A DNA stretch of 64,000 nucleotides from Achromobacter seleniivolatilans (GCF_030864005.1 NZ_CP132976.1:1550001-1614000); one strand, 5' to 3'. Shown: positions 1-9,717, counted from the first letter of the stretch. Notes: generated by a model not told the origin, from the sequence alone. A program made the numbers and translations.

Positions 1-57
1 ACGGGCCGCCAGCGTTCCAACACCTGACCTGCCCGTCGGCGCTGGCCGGCAGACGGG

Positions 58-486
58 TCAATGGGTCTGCCACCACGCCAACAAGGCATGGGCTGCCGGC
101 GTGCAGACCAGCACAAACGCTGTGACGTTGATCACGACCGTGATCCAGAACACAAAGCGGAATTCAGCCTTGACCGTCTTGTGCCGCAACCATTGCTGGC
201 CAATCAACGCTCCGGGCCAACCGCCCACAAGCGAAAACAGATGCAGGGTGTTTTCAGAAATCCGCCTGCGGTCCGCCCGGGCGGCGGCTTTATCAACCGC
301 GTAAAGCGCCAGCGTGATCGCGCTTAACGCCAGGTAGGCCAGCCCGACTGGTTCCGGCACCGCCCAGAGTATCCAGGCCAAGCAATAGCCGCACAGGAAC
401 ACGGGTACCAGGAACAGTTGCGGACTGATCGCAAGGCGAGGGCGGTGGGGCGATGGCCTGCGGGGAGGTCTTAACTGTGAACCCAT
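58..486 (-). CDS. DUF1294 family small membrane protein
   Basis: A 142-residue protein with about three hydrophobic segments (roughly residues 22-44, 48-66 and 112-134). The central stretch has the DUF1294 pattern: an Asp-Lys pair (VDKAAA), then RRISE, LVGGWPGA and RHKTVK. The family's function is unknown. Some relatives carry an N-terminal cold-shock domain; this one does not. The frame is open upstream to 690, but that extension would overlap the divergent gene at 547 and has a non-membrane, low-quality composition. The ATG at 486 is therefore chosen. The family assignment is firm; the role is not known. Confidence 0.75.
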   Translation of the reverse strand: MGSQLRPPRRPSPHRPRLAISPQLFLVPVFLCGYCLAWILWAVPEPVGLAYLALSAITLALYAVDKAAARADRRRISENTLHLFSLVGGWPGALIGQQWLRHKTVKAEFRFVFWITVVINVTAFVLVCTPAAHALLAWWQTH

Positions 487-546
487 GTGATCCCATCGGT
501 GGTTGATTTTGCGGCCCTGATTGCACCATAGAATAAACTTGCGCCC

Positions 547-909
547 ATGCTTCCTACTTCCGTCATCATTGCTCTGCTTGTGTTGCAGCTTGCCATCGCC
601 ATCCCGCTGATTGCCGTAGCGGTCCAGCTTGTGCGCCTGATTCATTGGGCTTTTTGGGCTCCTCCCGAAACGCGCGGCGAACGTCCACATTTCACCGGCC
701 CCGTGCTGGCGCTGATATTCAGCACCTTGGCCGCCAGCGACTTCCTGTCTTTTGAGCCATTTGTCTCGCTGTCCGAAATGAACCCTGTGCCGTTGAGCGC
801 ACGGGCCTATCTGACTGTTGGCTTTCTGGCGCTGGCCGTATGGTGCTGGGCGTACGCGGGCGTGGTGCGCAAGCGGATACGCGGCATGTTGGGCATATCC
901 GAGGCTTGA
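547..909 (+). CDS. small integral membrane protein, unknown function
   Basis: A 120-residue protein with a strongly hydrophobic N-terminus (about residues 6-30), a second hydrophobic region near 52-65 and a third near 87-107, ending in a basic tail (VRKRIRG). It is divergent from the DUF1294 gene with only 60 bp between them, so the two may share a promoter region. No clear Shine-Dalgarno sequence precedes the ATG. I do not recognise a family. Its reality is supported by membrane-protein composition and by a good fit to the gap between neighbours. Confidence 0.6.
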   Translation: MLPTSVIIALLVLQLAIAIPLIAVAVQLVRLIHWAFWAPPETRGERPHFTGPVLALIFSTLAASDFLSFEPFVSLSEMNPVPLSARAYLTVGFLALAVWCWAYAGVVRKRIRGMLGISEA

Positions 910-954
910 AGTTGGCCAAAGGCCCGCACCTTACGTGAGGCAGACTCGTTACCG

Positions 955-1698
955 TTACTTGGGCAACGGCTCATGGGCCATTGCCTCTCTGGCCAAACGC
1001 GCCACGTCTTCGGCTACGCCTTTGCGTTCACTGTACCGATCCGTCAGATAGTCGCTGCGATCACGTACCAGCAGAGTGAACTTGACGAGTTCCTCCATTA
1101 CATCGACAACCCGGTCGTAATAGGGCGATGGCTTCATCCGGCCCGCATCGTCGAATTCTTGAAATGCCTTTGCCACGGAAGACTGGTTGGGAATGGTCAC
1201 CATCCGCATCCAACGTCCCAACACACGCAATGCGTTGACTGCATTGAAAGATTGCGATCCGCCTGACACTTGCATGACCGCCAAGGTGCGCCCCTGGGTC
1301 GGCCGCACGCTGCCGGATTCCAGTGGCAGCCAATCGACCTGGCTTTTGAACACCCCGGTCAACGTGCCATGCCGTTCGGGGCTGCACCAGACCTGGCCCT
1401 CGGACCAAAGCGACAATTCGCGCAGCTCGGCCACCTTAGGATGTTCGGCAGGAGCGCCGTCAGGCAAAGGGAGGCCTCGCGGGTCAAAGATGCGGGTCTC
1501 GGCGCCCAGGTGGGTCAGGATTCGGGCGGCTTCCTCTGTCAGCAGGCGGCTGTAAGAGCGGTCTCGCAGCGAGCCGTACAACAGCAGTATCCGAGGCGGA
1601 TGGGCGGTGCCGGCGGGCAATCCAAGCTTGGCGTACGTGGGGGTGTCGAGCAGGGTTTCTGCAAGGTTTGGGAGAGTCGGCGTGGAGTTGGGGATCAT
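955..1698 (-). CDS. arsH: ArsH-type NADPH-dependent FMN reductase
   Basis: A 247-residue flavodoxin-like protein of the ArsH family. These proteins reduce FMN with NADPH and in studied cases oxidise trivalent organoarsenicals or act as quinone reductases. The FMN phosphate loop is visible as [10 protein letters not shown] at about residues 41-50. The ArsH-typical [10 protein letters not shown] and [10 protein letters not shown] segments follow at about 106-126. Its start overlaps the stop of the upstream arsR gene by 4 bp (ATGA), so the two are translationally coupled. No arsenite pump (arsB or acr3) or arsenate reductase (arsC) lies nearby. A role in arsenic or oxidative stress is likely; the exact substrate is unknown. 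Confidence 0.88.
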   Translation of the reverse strand: MIPNSTPTLPNLAETLLDTPTYAKLGLPAGTAHPPRILLLYGSLRDRSYSRLLTEEAARILTHLGAETRIFDPRGLPLPDGAPAEHPKVAELRELSLWSEGQVWCSPERHGTLTGVFKSQVDWLPLESGSVRPTQGRTLAVMQVSGGSQSFNAVNALRVLGRWMRMVTIPNQSSVAKAFQEFDDAGRMKPSPYYDRVVDVMEELVKFTLLVRDRSDYLTDRYSERKGVAEDVARLAREAMAHEPLPK

Positions 1699-2021
1699 TT
1701 GTTCTTTCCTGATTTTTCCGCTTCAGGCGCGCAAGCCACCCCGTTGCAGCATTCCGCCGTGAGATAGTCGACCAGACCGAACATCAGCGCCGTATTTGCG
1801 CGGTAGCGCATGTAGCGGCCTTCTTGTTCGACACTGAGCAAACCGGCTTGCGTAAGCGCCTTCAAATGAAAGGACAGATTGGTAGCGGGCAAATCAAGCT
1901 CGGACGCAATTTGGCCTGCCACGCATCCGTGCGGCGCCGCGCGCACAAGGAAGCGAAAAATATCTAACCGGATGCTTGATGCGAGCGACTCGAAGACGAT
2001 AACGGCGGTGTTTTTTTCCAT
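1695..2021 (-). CDS. arsR: ArsR-family metalloregulator
   Basis: A 108-residue winged-helix repressor starting at the ATG at 2021, preceded by an operator-like dyad. The helix-turn-helix reads [26 protein letters not shown], shown here as its halves [10 protein letters not shown] and [10 protein letters not shown] cysteine cluster near the C-terminus (ECCNGVAC) and a Cys just before the HTH (HGCVAG) are candidate As(III)/Sb(III) ligands. The cluster sits at the C-terminus rather than in the classical ELCVCDL position of E. coli-type ArsR. It leads an arsR-arsH operon. The frame extends upstream to 2180 but through a Cys/Arg-rich stretch over the operator, so that start is rejected. Confidence 0.85.
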   Translation of the reverse strand: MEKNTAVIVFESLASSIRLDIFRFLVRAAPHGCVAGQIASELDLPATNLSFHLKALTQAGLLSVEQEGRYMRYRANTALMFGLVDYLTAECCNGVACAPEAEKSGKNK

Positions 2022-2033
2022 GGGCGGATAATA

Positions 2034-2058
2034 CAACATTTGTTGAACTATTGAACTA
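2034..2058. promoter_or_regulatory. putative ArsR operator
   Basis: Just upstream of arsR lies a 5-bp inverted repeat, CAACA-TT-TGTTG (2034-2045). It overlaps two tandem copies of TTGAACTA (2043-2050 and 2051-2058). ArsR proteins commonly bind imperfect dyads at their own promoter, so this is the natural site for autoregulation. Binding is inferred from position only. Confidence 0.5.
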
Positions 2059-2211
2059 TAGCAATGTGGTCGATCGCTTAGACGTAGAGGTTTGGCACAG
2101 CCCGCGCACGCCGGAACACGGCCGAGTGCCGCTAAACTTGCGGCTTGCCCGCGCCTAGCGCAACCCGCTCGCCATTCCACAACCTGCTGACCCTGGTTCG
2201 CTAAGCCCTTG

Positions 2212-3147
2212 ATGAATAAGCTGTTTACCTCCCCTGGCTATCAGGCCTTGATGGCGCTGCAACGCCGGATTCACGCGTTCACGATTGAAGCCGCTGCGGA
2301 ACTGGATTCCGATATCGATCAACCGGATGCTCCGCTTTGGACAAGCACGTATCAGTACCTGGCGGTTGCGCCGCTGCATGGCGGGCTGCACGTGGAGTAT
2401 TTTGGCGATATCTGGGAGGAACCCTTCCAGTGGGCCCTGGCGTGCCTGGCCGAGCAAGACGTGGCGGACACCTTGGTGTCTCTGGCGTTCACGGGCCCGG
2501 ACGAAGGCGCGAATGGCACCCGCGAGTGGGAATTCACGCCATTACTGGATAGCGCCGTCCAGTTCCCGCGATTGCGGTTCCTATCGATCCGGCCCACGGC
2601 GCCGGAAGATCACAATATCTCGATGATCGTGCGGGCTGGAACCATTATGGAAGAGGGCGGAGAAATTGCCCGCTTTGCCGCCAAAACCCCTTACTTGAGC
2701 CACCTGACGGTCCCAAATGCGCCGGACGCGGCCTTTTTCCAAGTCCCGCTCGATCATCTATCGGTTCTGCGGATTGGCGGCGGCATGGATACCCAAGGGT
2801 TCATCGGCAACCTGGCCGACGCCCGCAATCTGCCTGCGCTTGGGCTGCTGGACTTCACGGAATGCACGGAGCTGCAATTTCGATGGGCTGAGTCTCGGGC
2901 CGCCGACGCGGTAACGGCTTTTTCGTCCTACCAAAAGCTATTTTCCAGTGCGGCCTTTGACCGCGTGCACAGCATGCAACTGCGCAATAGCCGTCTTAGC
3001 CTGGAAGAGTTACAGACCTTGGGCGCGCTGCGGCCGAAGCTGCAATTCATGGTGATCCAGGCCGCACAAGGCGGTTACGTCAGCCATTTTTCCAAAGACG
3101 TGTTCCCCTGGCGGCATCTGGTGCAGCCGGACCCGGGCCTGCGTTAA
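2212..3147 (+). CDS. leucine-rich-repeat-like cytosolic protein, unknown function
   Basis: A 311-residue protein with no signal peptide or membrane segment. It has repeated leucine-spaced strands such as FPRLRFLSIRP, YLSHLTVPN, LDHLSVLRIGGG and LPALGLLDFTEC, about 35-45 residues apart. That spacing resembles the degenerate leucine-rich repeats of bacterial STM4015-like proteins. A TTG codon at 2209 directly precedes the ATG at 2212; the ATG is preferred. No operon partner is evident: arsR is divergent and the next gene downstream is 178 bp away. The repeat assignment is by eye and moderate in confidence; a partner-binding role would be a guess. Confidence 0.6.
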   Translation: MNKLFTSPGYQALMALQRRIHAFTIEAAAELDSDIDQPDAPLWTSTYQYLAVAPLHGGLHVEYFGDIWEEPFQWALACLAEQDVADTLVSLAFTGPDEGANGTREWEFTPLLDSAVQFPRLRFLSIRPTAPEDHNISMIVRAGTIMEEGGEIARFAAKTPYLSHLTVPNAPDAAFFQVPLDHLSVLRIGGGMDTQGFIGNLADARNLPALGLLDFTECTELQFRWAESRAADAVTAFSSYQKLFSSAAFDRVHSMQLRNSRLSLEELQTLGALRPKLQFMVIQAAQGGYVSHFSKDVFPWRHLVQPDPGLR

Positions 3148-3324
3148 ACACGAGTTTTCCCGCTGATTACAGGCTGGCTGGCCAATGGCCGCCGCCGGGT
3201 GGGTTATCACTAAGTGGCGAAGTCGGATTGCGCTCTAGATAATGGTCTGAGCCACGAGACGCAGCTCGGTCGCGCGGGTTTGATTGACAAGAAAGCTCCA
3301 TCGTTCCCTCGGTTCGGAGGCACC

Positions 3325-4761
3325 ATGTCATCCCGTCTTCTCGCCTTATCGCTATGCGTTTTTTTGCTGGTTGCACCAGGCAGGTCTGCCCTGGCGGCGG
3401 GTCCGCCGTCGAAGACTGACCCCTTGTCGCTGGCCTATAACGTCAAACCTTGGACGGGCGACCTGGACGGCATGATCAAGCGCAGGCAAGTCCGCGTGCT
3501 CGTGCCTTACAACAGAACCCTTTATTTCCTGGACAAAGGCGGCACGCAACGCGGCATCATCGTGGACACGATGACGGCATTTGAAAACGATTTGAATGCC
3601 CAACTGAAGAACAAGAATATCCGGGTCCATGTGGTGTTTCTGCCTACGTCCCGAGAGCGGCTCATTCCAGATTTACTGGCAGGCAAGGGCGACATCATCG
3701 CCGCCAACCTGACCGTGACCGAAGAACGGCAGAAGCAAGTTGATTTCTCGACGCCACTGGCAACAGGGGTGCGCGAAATCATCGTCGCGGCGCCTGGCGC
3801 GCCGGAGCTCAAGTCGCTGGAAGACCTGTCAGGGCAGGAATTATTCCTCAACCCCGTCAGCAGCTATTACGGCAGCGTCAAAAAGCTCAATACGGAACTG
3901 CAAGCCAAGGGCCTGAAACCGGCGATCATCCGTGATGCGCCTGGCGTCTTCGAGACTGACGACATTCTTGAAATGGTTAGCGCCGATCTGGTGAAGTTCA
4001 CCGTATCTGACCGGTATCTGGCGAACTTCTGGAAGCAGATCTTCCCGCAGATGCGCGTCTATGAAAACCTGGAGGTGGATTCGGGCAATGACATCGCGTT
4101 TGCCTTTCGGAAAGACTCTCCCAAGCTCGCTGCCATCCTGAACCCCTTTATCGACAAGAACCGCATCGGCACATCATTCGGCAATCAGCAACTGACCAAG
4201 TACTTGAAGTCCGTGAAGTGGGTAAAGGGCGCGACAGATCCCAACGAGATCGACAAATTCCATCGCCTGGCCGAGTTTTTCCGCAAGTACAGCGACCAAT
4301 ACAGCATCGATTGGCTGCTGATGATGGCGCAGGGTTACCAGGAATCGCGGCTGGATCAACAGGCCAAGAGCTCGGTGGGCGCAGTGGGCGTCATGCAGAT
4401 CATGCCTGCCACGGGGAAAGACCTGAAAGTGGGCGATATCCGACGCGAAGAAGAGAACATTCATGGCGGCGTGAAATATATCCGCTTCATGATTGACCAG
4501 TACTACGCAAAAGAGCCCATGACCGACCTGGACAAAGGGCTGTTCGCCTTTGCGGCGTACAACGCCGGGCCGGGCAGGATCAGCCAGCTGCGCAAGGAAG
4601 CCGCGTCCAAAGGACTGGACCCGAATGTGTGGTTCGACAACGTGGAACGGGTGGCGGCCGAACGGATAGGACGGGAAACCGTTCAATACGTCAGCAATAT
4701 CTATAAGTACTACATCGCGTATTCACTGGTACGGGCGCAGGGCGCCATTACGGCGAACTAA
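3325..4761 (+). CDS. MltF-like lytic transglycosylase with solute-binding domain
   Basis: A 478-residue protein starting at the ATG at 3325 behind a CGGAGG ribosome-binding site. An N-terminal signal peptide (LLALSLCVFLLVAPG) is followed by a family-3 solute-binding-like domain (about residues 40-275) and then a C-terminal SLT transglycosylase domain (about 305-450). The catalytic glutamate is Glu340 in QGYQESRLD, followed by GAVGVMQIMP and FAAYNAGPGR, both typical of family 1 lytic transglycosylases. The two-domain order matches MltF. MltF cleaves peptidoglycan to 1,6-anhydromuropeptides, with the first domain thought to control activity. No lipobox cysteine is obvious at the signal cleavage site, so it may be periplasmic rather than lipid-anchored. 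Confidence 0.85.
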   Translation: MSSRLLALSLCVFLLVAPGRSALAAGPPSKTDPLSLAYNVKPWTGDLDGMIKRRQVRVLVPYNRTLYFLDKGGTQRGIIVDTMTAFENDLNAQLKNKNIRVHVVFLPTSRERLIPDLLAGKGDIIAANLTVTEERQKQVDFSTPLATGVREIIVAAPGAPELKSLEDLSGQELFLNPVSSYYGSVKKLNTELQAKGLKPAIIRDAPGVFETDDILEMVSADLVKFTVSDRYLANFWKQIFPQMRVYENLEVDSGNDIAFAFRKDSPKLAAILNPFIDKNRIGTSFGNQQLTKYLKSVKWVKGATDPNEIDKFHRLAEFFRKYSDQYSIDWLLMMAQGYQESRLDQQAKSSVGAVGVMQIMPATGKDLKVGDIRREEENIHGGVKYIRFMIDQYYAKEPMTDLDKGLFAFAAYNAGPGRISQLRKEAASKGLDPNVWFDNVERVAAERIGRETVQYVSNIYKYYIAYSLVRAQGAITAN

Positions 4762-4807
4762 ACGGGCGGCAAGCATCAGGTTATTGCGCGGGCAGATTCG
4801 GCGGCAG

Positions 4808-4846
4808 CCTGTCTGGAGTCGGGACAGGATAGTCGGCTAGTTTTTT
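4808..4846 (+). terminator. possible terminator after the mltF-like gene
   Basis: A 6-bp stem CCTGTC / GACAGG with a 9-nt loop (4808-4828) is followed, after a 12-nt gap, by six T residues (4841-4846). The distance between stem and T-run is longer than usual, so confidence is limited. Confidence 0.35.
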
Positions 4847-4852
4847 AGAAAA

Positions 4853-6139
4853 ATGGCAAATGCCTCACAATCGCCATTTACGACCAGCCGTCAATCTTTC
4901 AGAAGGCCCACCCGATTGAAGACCAGACACTATCTTTTTGGCATTGTCGTTTCGTTCCTGCTGGCAGGCGTGCTGGCTTTTCTGGGTATCGTGGCCGTTA
5001 CCACCAACAACCTGGGGTGGGGCGCAGCCGCGTTGCTGATCTATGCATTGATGTTTGGCGGGCCGCTGGCCATCGTGCTGGTCGTTACCTGGATCGCCTA
5101 CCTGGTGCGGGACCGCGGAAAAATCCCCGGCCGCGTCCATGCATTGCTCTTCTTGCCGACGCTCGTGGCCGTGCTGATCGTACCGGTTGACGATTCCATT
5201 CAAAAGAGCCAGAACGACAGCTTCCGCAAGGCCCAGCCGGCCATTACCGAGACTCACGTCAACTTAAGCGGCCATGACATCGGACTGGACGTTCGGGAAG
5301 CGTCATCGTCGTCAGGAGGCGGATCTCAATTCCTGCGGCCGGCATCCGCTCAGAACGCGCAGTTTTCGAACTTCAGACGCTATCCGCGCCCCGAAGCCCT
5401 GGCGGACGGCGAGTTTCCTTACGACGCCGGCCGCATCAAGGAAGACGCGACCCGCTATAGGTATTATCAGCACGACGGCAGCCCCGCGGAGTCCGTGCCG
5501 CTACAGCGCCTGCCGTACCCAGACATCGGCAAGCTGGCGCCGGCGTATTCCTACGGCGAGGCCGCGCTGCTGGTGCACCAGTATTTCCACTATGCCGATC
5601 ACGTTGAATTGGCGCCCAGCTTGGCGCGCTTTGCCGGCACCACCGAAGAGACAATGGCGAAGGCTCGCATTTCAGGGCTGACGATCTTCAGCCTGGAAAA
5701 CTACACGTCCCAGGCCATCGTGCGGCTCGAAATCAATGGCCAGACGCAAGACCTGGGCCACTATCCCGCACGCAGCCTGGCGGGATTGCCTTGCGATCCG
5801 CCTAGAGGCGGAAGCCCCGCGCTGGTGGACTTGCAACAGCCGTTGCGCGTGCGTTGGCAGACCCTGGAAGCCCCCCAGCAATGGCGCGAGGCGAGGGCGG
5901 TTGTGCCGGACTTCAGCAAGGCCGGCCAGGCGGACGCAGGCAAGGGGCTGGCACGCGTCCGCCTGTATTTCCTGCCGGATGAAACTGTTGCCGCCGAACG
6001 ATTCCAGGAAATTCGTCTGCGTGGCGGTGACCTGGCCATCCGCGCCACGGGCGTACCGGCGCCAGCCAAATCCCATTCCGTTTGCGGCGGCGCTTACGGC
6101 AACTTCAACCCGCAAACGGTGACGTTACTGGCCGAGTGA
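4853..6139 (+). CDS. membrane protein with large C-terminal soluble domain, unknown function
   Basis: A 428-residue protein with about three N-terminal membrane segments (roughly residues 27-49, 56-85 and 95-113). A soluble domain of about 300 residues follows with no family I recognise. That domain is rich in short beta-like segments and in proline near residues 160-230. The ATG at 4853 lacks a good ribosome-binding site, being preceded by a T-rich stretch. It stands alone between the transglycosylase gene and the type VI island. The frame has normal high-GC codon use for the region, which supports it as a real gene. Confidence 0.6.
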   Translation: MANASQSPFTTSRQSFRRPTRLKTRHYLFGIVVSFLLAGVLAFLGIVAVTTNNLGWGAAALLIYALMFGGPLAIVLVVTWIAYLVRDRGKIPGRVHALLFLPTLVAVLIVPVDDSIQKSQNDSFRKAQPAITETHVNLSGHDIGLDVREASSSSGGGSQFLRPASAQNAQFSNFRRYPRPEALADGEFPYDAGRIKEDATRYRYYQHDGSPAESVPLQRLPYPDIGKLAPAYSYGEAALLVHQYFHYADHVELAPSLARFAGTTEETMAKARISGLTIFSLENYTSQAIVRLEINGQTQDLGHYPARSLAGLPCDPPRGGSPALVDLQQPLRVRWQTLEAPQQWREARAVVPDFSKAGQADAGKGLARVRLYFLPDETVAAERFQEIRLRGGDLAIRATGVPAPAKSHSVCGGAYGNFNPQTVTLLAE

Positions 6140-6343
6140 AGCCGCGCCTATTCAGGCCCACAGCACGACTATCTCCCCCCCGCAAATCCCCGTGCGCTGC
6201 CTTTCATCGGCCGCGCATCAGACAACGCCTATATAGATAACGGGCGCACAGGGATAAATTTCTCCGTCACTACGGGATTCGGTGCGCAGCCACTGACTTG
6301 CCGTCGTGTCCCAACTGCGGGTTGAAAGGAGATAGGCGGGGCC

Positions 6344-8428
6344 ATGTCATCTTCAAATGATCAACGAAGTCCCACACTCGTCCCGTCTAGCGACGATATC
6401 GACAGTTCCACCACGGGGTTTGCATCGCCGCCGAATCTGTCGCAATTGAAGCACCGCACCGTTGGCGTGGATTGTGAGGCGATGCCCGAAATACTGGGCG
6501 ACCCGCTGCTTCGCTTCTACTCCTTGGAAGGGGAGGAGGGCCTTAGCCGGCTGTTCGATTACACCTTGGTGCTTCGTACCCCTGACTCCCGGTCTACGCC
6601 TTCAGAGGTCACTGCAAATATCGACGTCAAGCCGATGATCGGTCAGCGATTGACCGTCTCCGTCCAACTGAACGGCGCGGACACCAGTGCGGCGGGGGAG
6701 CGTCAGATCAGTGGCATCGTCACGCGAGCTGGATTTTTGCGCAAGGAAGGCGATTTCTATCTCTATCAGCTCAGTCTGCGGCCCTGGCTTTGGCTAGCGA
6801 CGCTGAATACCGAGTTCAAGATTTTTCAGGATTTGAGCGTGCTGGAGATTGCCGATCAGATCCTGCAGAAGTATCCCTATCCCGTTGAAAAACGGCTGGA
6901 CCATCAGAAGTACCAACTCGATAGCGAGAGCCCTCGCAACGAGCATCGCCGGTTTCAAGTGCAATACGGCGAAAGCGATTTTGCGTTTTTACAGCGCGTG
7001 CTCAGCGAATACGGAATCTATTGGTGCTTCAAGCATCTACAGGGGCATCACACGCTGGTGCTGATCGATGGTCCCGCTGGCCATCAGTTGCCGGTGAGCG
7101 AGGCTTATCACAGCCTGGCGTACTCGCCTCAGGCCGAGCAAAGCGACGAAGATTACCTACATCAGTTCAGCCAGAGCGAAACGTTGCGCCCCGGTCGCCT
7201 GATGATCAACGACTACGATTTCACGCGTCCTCGGGCGAATCTGGCAGCGGTCAATCAGCAACCGCTGCCGCACCCGTTGAATGAAGTGGAGCGATTCGAG
7301 TGGCCGGGCGACTACAGCGATAGCAAACATGGCAACTTGATCAGCCGCGTCCGCATGGAACAAATTCGTTCGAGCGGTTGGCGTGCGAGCGCAAGGGGCA
7401 ATGTGCGAGGCGTGGCTTGCGGCGACTTGTTCCGGCTCACGGGTCACAGCCACATGGAGGCCAATCAAGAGTATGTGATCTTGGCCGCCTTGCTGACGTT
7501 GCGAGACGTCGGCGAAGAGAGCGGCGCGCAGCAGCATTGTGAGTGCAGCCAGCAACTGGTGTTGCAACCCAGCCGTGAAGTCTATCGGCCGCCAGCGCAG
7601 CCCAAGCCGGAAGCCCAAGGCCCGCAAACCGCCACCGTAGTGGGGCCTGCGGGCAAAGAAATATGGACCGACGAATTCGGACGCGTGAAGCTCCAGTTCC
7701 ATTGGGACCGCTATGCGCGCGGTGATGAAAGTGACTCATGCTGGGTTCGGGTCAGCCAGGCATGGGCAGGGCAAGGGTTTGGCAGCATCTTCATTCCAAG
7801 GATCGGTCAGGAGGTCATCGTCGGCTTCCTGAACGGCGACCCGGATCGTCCGATTGTGCTGGGCAGTCTGTACAACAAGCAGATGCGTCCACCATGGGAA
7901 TTGCCTGCCAACGCTACGCAAAGCGGGGTTCTTAGCCGTTCGAGCACGGGAGGCGAATCTGACAACGCCAATGCCCTGCGTTTCGAAGATCAGAAAGGCC
8001 GCGAAGAGGTCTGGCTTCACGCTGAGAAAGATCAGCGCATCGAAGTCGAGAATAACGAGTCCACATTTGTCGGCAACAACCGAAGTGAAGACGTTCGCAA
8101 GAACGAGACTATTTCCATTGGTGGCTACAAAACAGAGACCGTCGCGTTGGCCAAGGCGCTGACGATAGGTCTGGGATATCAAACCACGGTCGGTGGCGCG
8201 ATGAACACCACCGTCGGACTGACGCAGACGGAGCAGGTCGGCCTGTCGAAAGATGTGCGTATCAACAAGACCTTTCGTATCGACGCCGGCGACGAGTTCG
8301 CCGTGACGGTGGGCAAATCCAGCTTGGTAATGAAATCGGATGGCACGGTGCTGATCAACGGCACCACTTTCGAGTTCACAGCGAGCGGCCATGTTCAGGT
8401 CGCCGGCAAAGTCGTTGATATCAACTAG
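6344..8428 (+). CDS. vgrG: type VI secretion tip protein VgrG (TssI)
   Basis: A 694-residue VgrG. After a Ser-rich leader comes the gp27-like base (about residues 40-380). The gp5-like OB-fold follows (about 434-510), marked by VGPAGKEIWTDEFGRVK, FHWDRYARGDE, CWVRVSQAWAG and IPRIGQEVIV. The C-terminal spike carries short repeats such as NESTFVGNN and NKTFRIDAG. VgrG forms the puncturing spike of the type VI machine and carries effectors bound to it. The ribosome-binding site is AAAGGAGAT, about 10 bases before the ATG. No extra enzymatic domain is fused. It heads an operon with DUF2169, PAAR-like, effector and immunity genes, but no core tss genes are in the window. Confidence 0.95.
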   Translation: MSSSNDQRSPTLVPSSDDIDSSTTGFASPPNLSQLKHRTVGVDCEAMPEILGDPLLRFYSLEGEEGLSRLFDYTLVLRTPDSRSTPSEVTANIDVKPMIGQRLTVSVQLNGADTSAAGERQISGIVTRAGFLRKEGDFYLYQLSLRPWLWLATLNTEFKIFQDLSVLEIADQILQKYPYPVEKRLDHQKYQLDSESPRNEHRRFQVQYGESDFAFLQRVLSEYGIYWCFKHLQGHHTLVLIDGPAGHQLPVSEAYHSLAYSPQAEQSDEDYLHQFSQSETLRPGRLMINDYDFTRPRANLAAVNQQPLPHPLNEVERFEWPGDYSDSKHGNLISRVRMEQIRSSGWRASARGNVRGVACGDLFRLTGHSHMEANQEYVILAALLTLRDVGEESGAQQHCECSQQLVLQPSREVYRPPAQPKPEAQGPQTATVVGPAGKEIWTDEFGRVKLQFHWDRYARGDESDSCWVRVSQAWAGQGFGSIFIPRIGQEVIVGFLNGDPDRPIVLGSLYNKQMRPPWELPANATQSGVLSRSSTGGESDNANALRFEDQKGREEVWLHAEKDQRIEVENNESTFVGNNRSEDVRKNETISIGGYKTETVALAKALTIGLGYQTTVGGAMNTTVGLTQTEQVGLSKDVRINKTFRIDAGDEFAVTVGKSSLVMKSDGTVLINGTTFEFTASGHVQVAGKVVDIN

Positions 8429-8442
8429 CCGGGAGCCTGAAC

Positions 8443-9717
8443 ATGGAATTCCGCAATCTCACGCCATTTGGCGCGCAGCGTTTCGGCGCGCTTGCACCGG
8501 ACGGTCAAGAGCACTCGGTCGTTGTCTTGAAAGTCGGTTACCGGCTGCGCCCCGATCCCGATCAACCGGGCGTGTGCCAAGTGATCGTGCTGGATAAGGA
8601 GCCGATACCGCTCACCATGGCTGACACCTACTATGGGGCGATAGGCGTCAGTTCCGTACTTGAGGAAAGCGATCTAGCTCCATTCAAGCCGCGCTGCGAT
8701 GTCCTGGTAGTGGGCGACGCTCACGCGCCCGGCGGCCACCCTGCACGTAGTTGGGAGGCCGCGCTACGCGTCATTTCGGGACGTCGCCCTGCGGGCCGCC
8801 GGGGAGCTTCATCAAAGCAAGACGGGCAGACTGTCCTGCACAAACAGCTGCGAGTTACCGGGGCCCGGGAATTCTTGAATGAGCCGCAGGGCTGGCGCCT
8901 CTCCCAGCCGGCACCCGCCAACCGGGTTCCGCTGAGATGGGAGCTTGCCTTTGGCGGTAATAACCAGATCCGCAACCCGAAGCATGCGGACGATTCGTCC
9001 TTACCGGAATTCCTGCTTAACGAAGTCTGCTTTAGTAATCCTGTGGGCTGCGGCTGGCTGGAAGACCGGTATGAAGCGCTTTACCAGCAGACCGCAGCCG
9101 AACCGTTGACGCGGTTGGCAGCGCCGCAGGTGGAGTACCCCGACGCGCCAATCGGCGGCCCCACGCGCGCCAGTCACCCGGAACAGGGAGGGCTGGACGC
9201 TAACCGCATGGCGGCGCTCGCCGCGGCCTACGGGCAAACCCCGGCGGGGTTTGGGGTCGTGGGCCGTGCCTGGGCGCCTCGCCTGGCGCTGGCTGGCACT
9301 TACGATGACGCCTGGTTGGCTGACAACTGGCCCAATCCACCGCAGGACATCGATTTCGGATACTGGAACGGCGCGCCGGCCGACCAGCAGATTCCGTATC
9401 CCTCGCCAGATGCCCAGATCCAACTGTTGAACTTGGTCGAGCCGCATTTCAGCCACGACGGCTGGTTTGACATCCGCTTGCCAGGACATCGCCCGTTCGT
9501 TCTATTGCGGCTGACTAACGGCGTGCTGCTCCCGCTGCCAATGCTGACGGACACCGTACGGGTTGATACCGATGCCATGGTGCTGAGCTTGACGCATCGG
9601 ATAAGCCTGCCTGCGTCACTCGATATCCGCGTGCTTGAAGTGCGCTTCGAGGTAAATCCCGACGCCGTCCTGCTACCGCCCGTGGCGCGCATGCGCTTTC
9701 AGCAAGAGGTGGTCTGA
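8443..9717 (+). CDS. DUF2169 domain protein, type VI effector accessory/adaptor
   Basis: A 424-residue protein beginning MEFRNLTPFGA, the characteristic opening of DUF2169 proteins. LKVGYRLRPD, DTYYGAIGVSS, DVLVVGDAHAPGG and LRWELAFGG follow in the usual order. These proteins are encoded between vgrG and effector genes in many type VI islands and are thought to help load PAAR-linked effectors. The gene starts 14 bp after vgrG, and its stop lies 1 bp before the next start. No signal peptide or membrane segment is visible, in line with a cytoplasmic loading role. The adaptor function is inferred from context and family. Confidence 0.88.
   Translation: MEFRNLTPFGAQRFGALAPDGQEHSVVVLKVGYRLRPDPDQPGVCQVIVLDKEPIPLTMADTYYGAIGVSSVLEESDLAPFKPRCDVLVVGDAHAPGGHPARSWEAALRVISGRRPAGRRGASSKQDGQTVLHKQLRVTGAREFLNEPQGWRLSQPAPANRVPLRWELAFGGNNQIRNPKHADDSSLPEFLLNEVCFSNPVGCGWLEDRYEALYQQTAAEPLTRLAAPQVEYPDAPIGGPTRASHPEQGGLDANRMAALAAAYGQTPAGFGVVGRAWAPRLALAGTYDDAWLADNWPNPPQDIDFGYWNGAPADQQIPYPSPDAQIQLLNLVEPHFSHDGWFDIRLPGHRPFVLLRLTNGVLLPLPMLTDTVRVDTDAMVLSLTHRISLPASLDIRVLEVRFEVNPDAVLLPPVARMRFQQEVV

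Noticed and set aside
487..690. N-terminal extension of the DUF1294 frame to 690
   Set aside because: It overlaps the divergent gene at 547-909 and has no membrane or family-like content; the ATG at 486 gives a normal DUF1294 protein.
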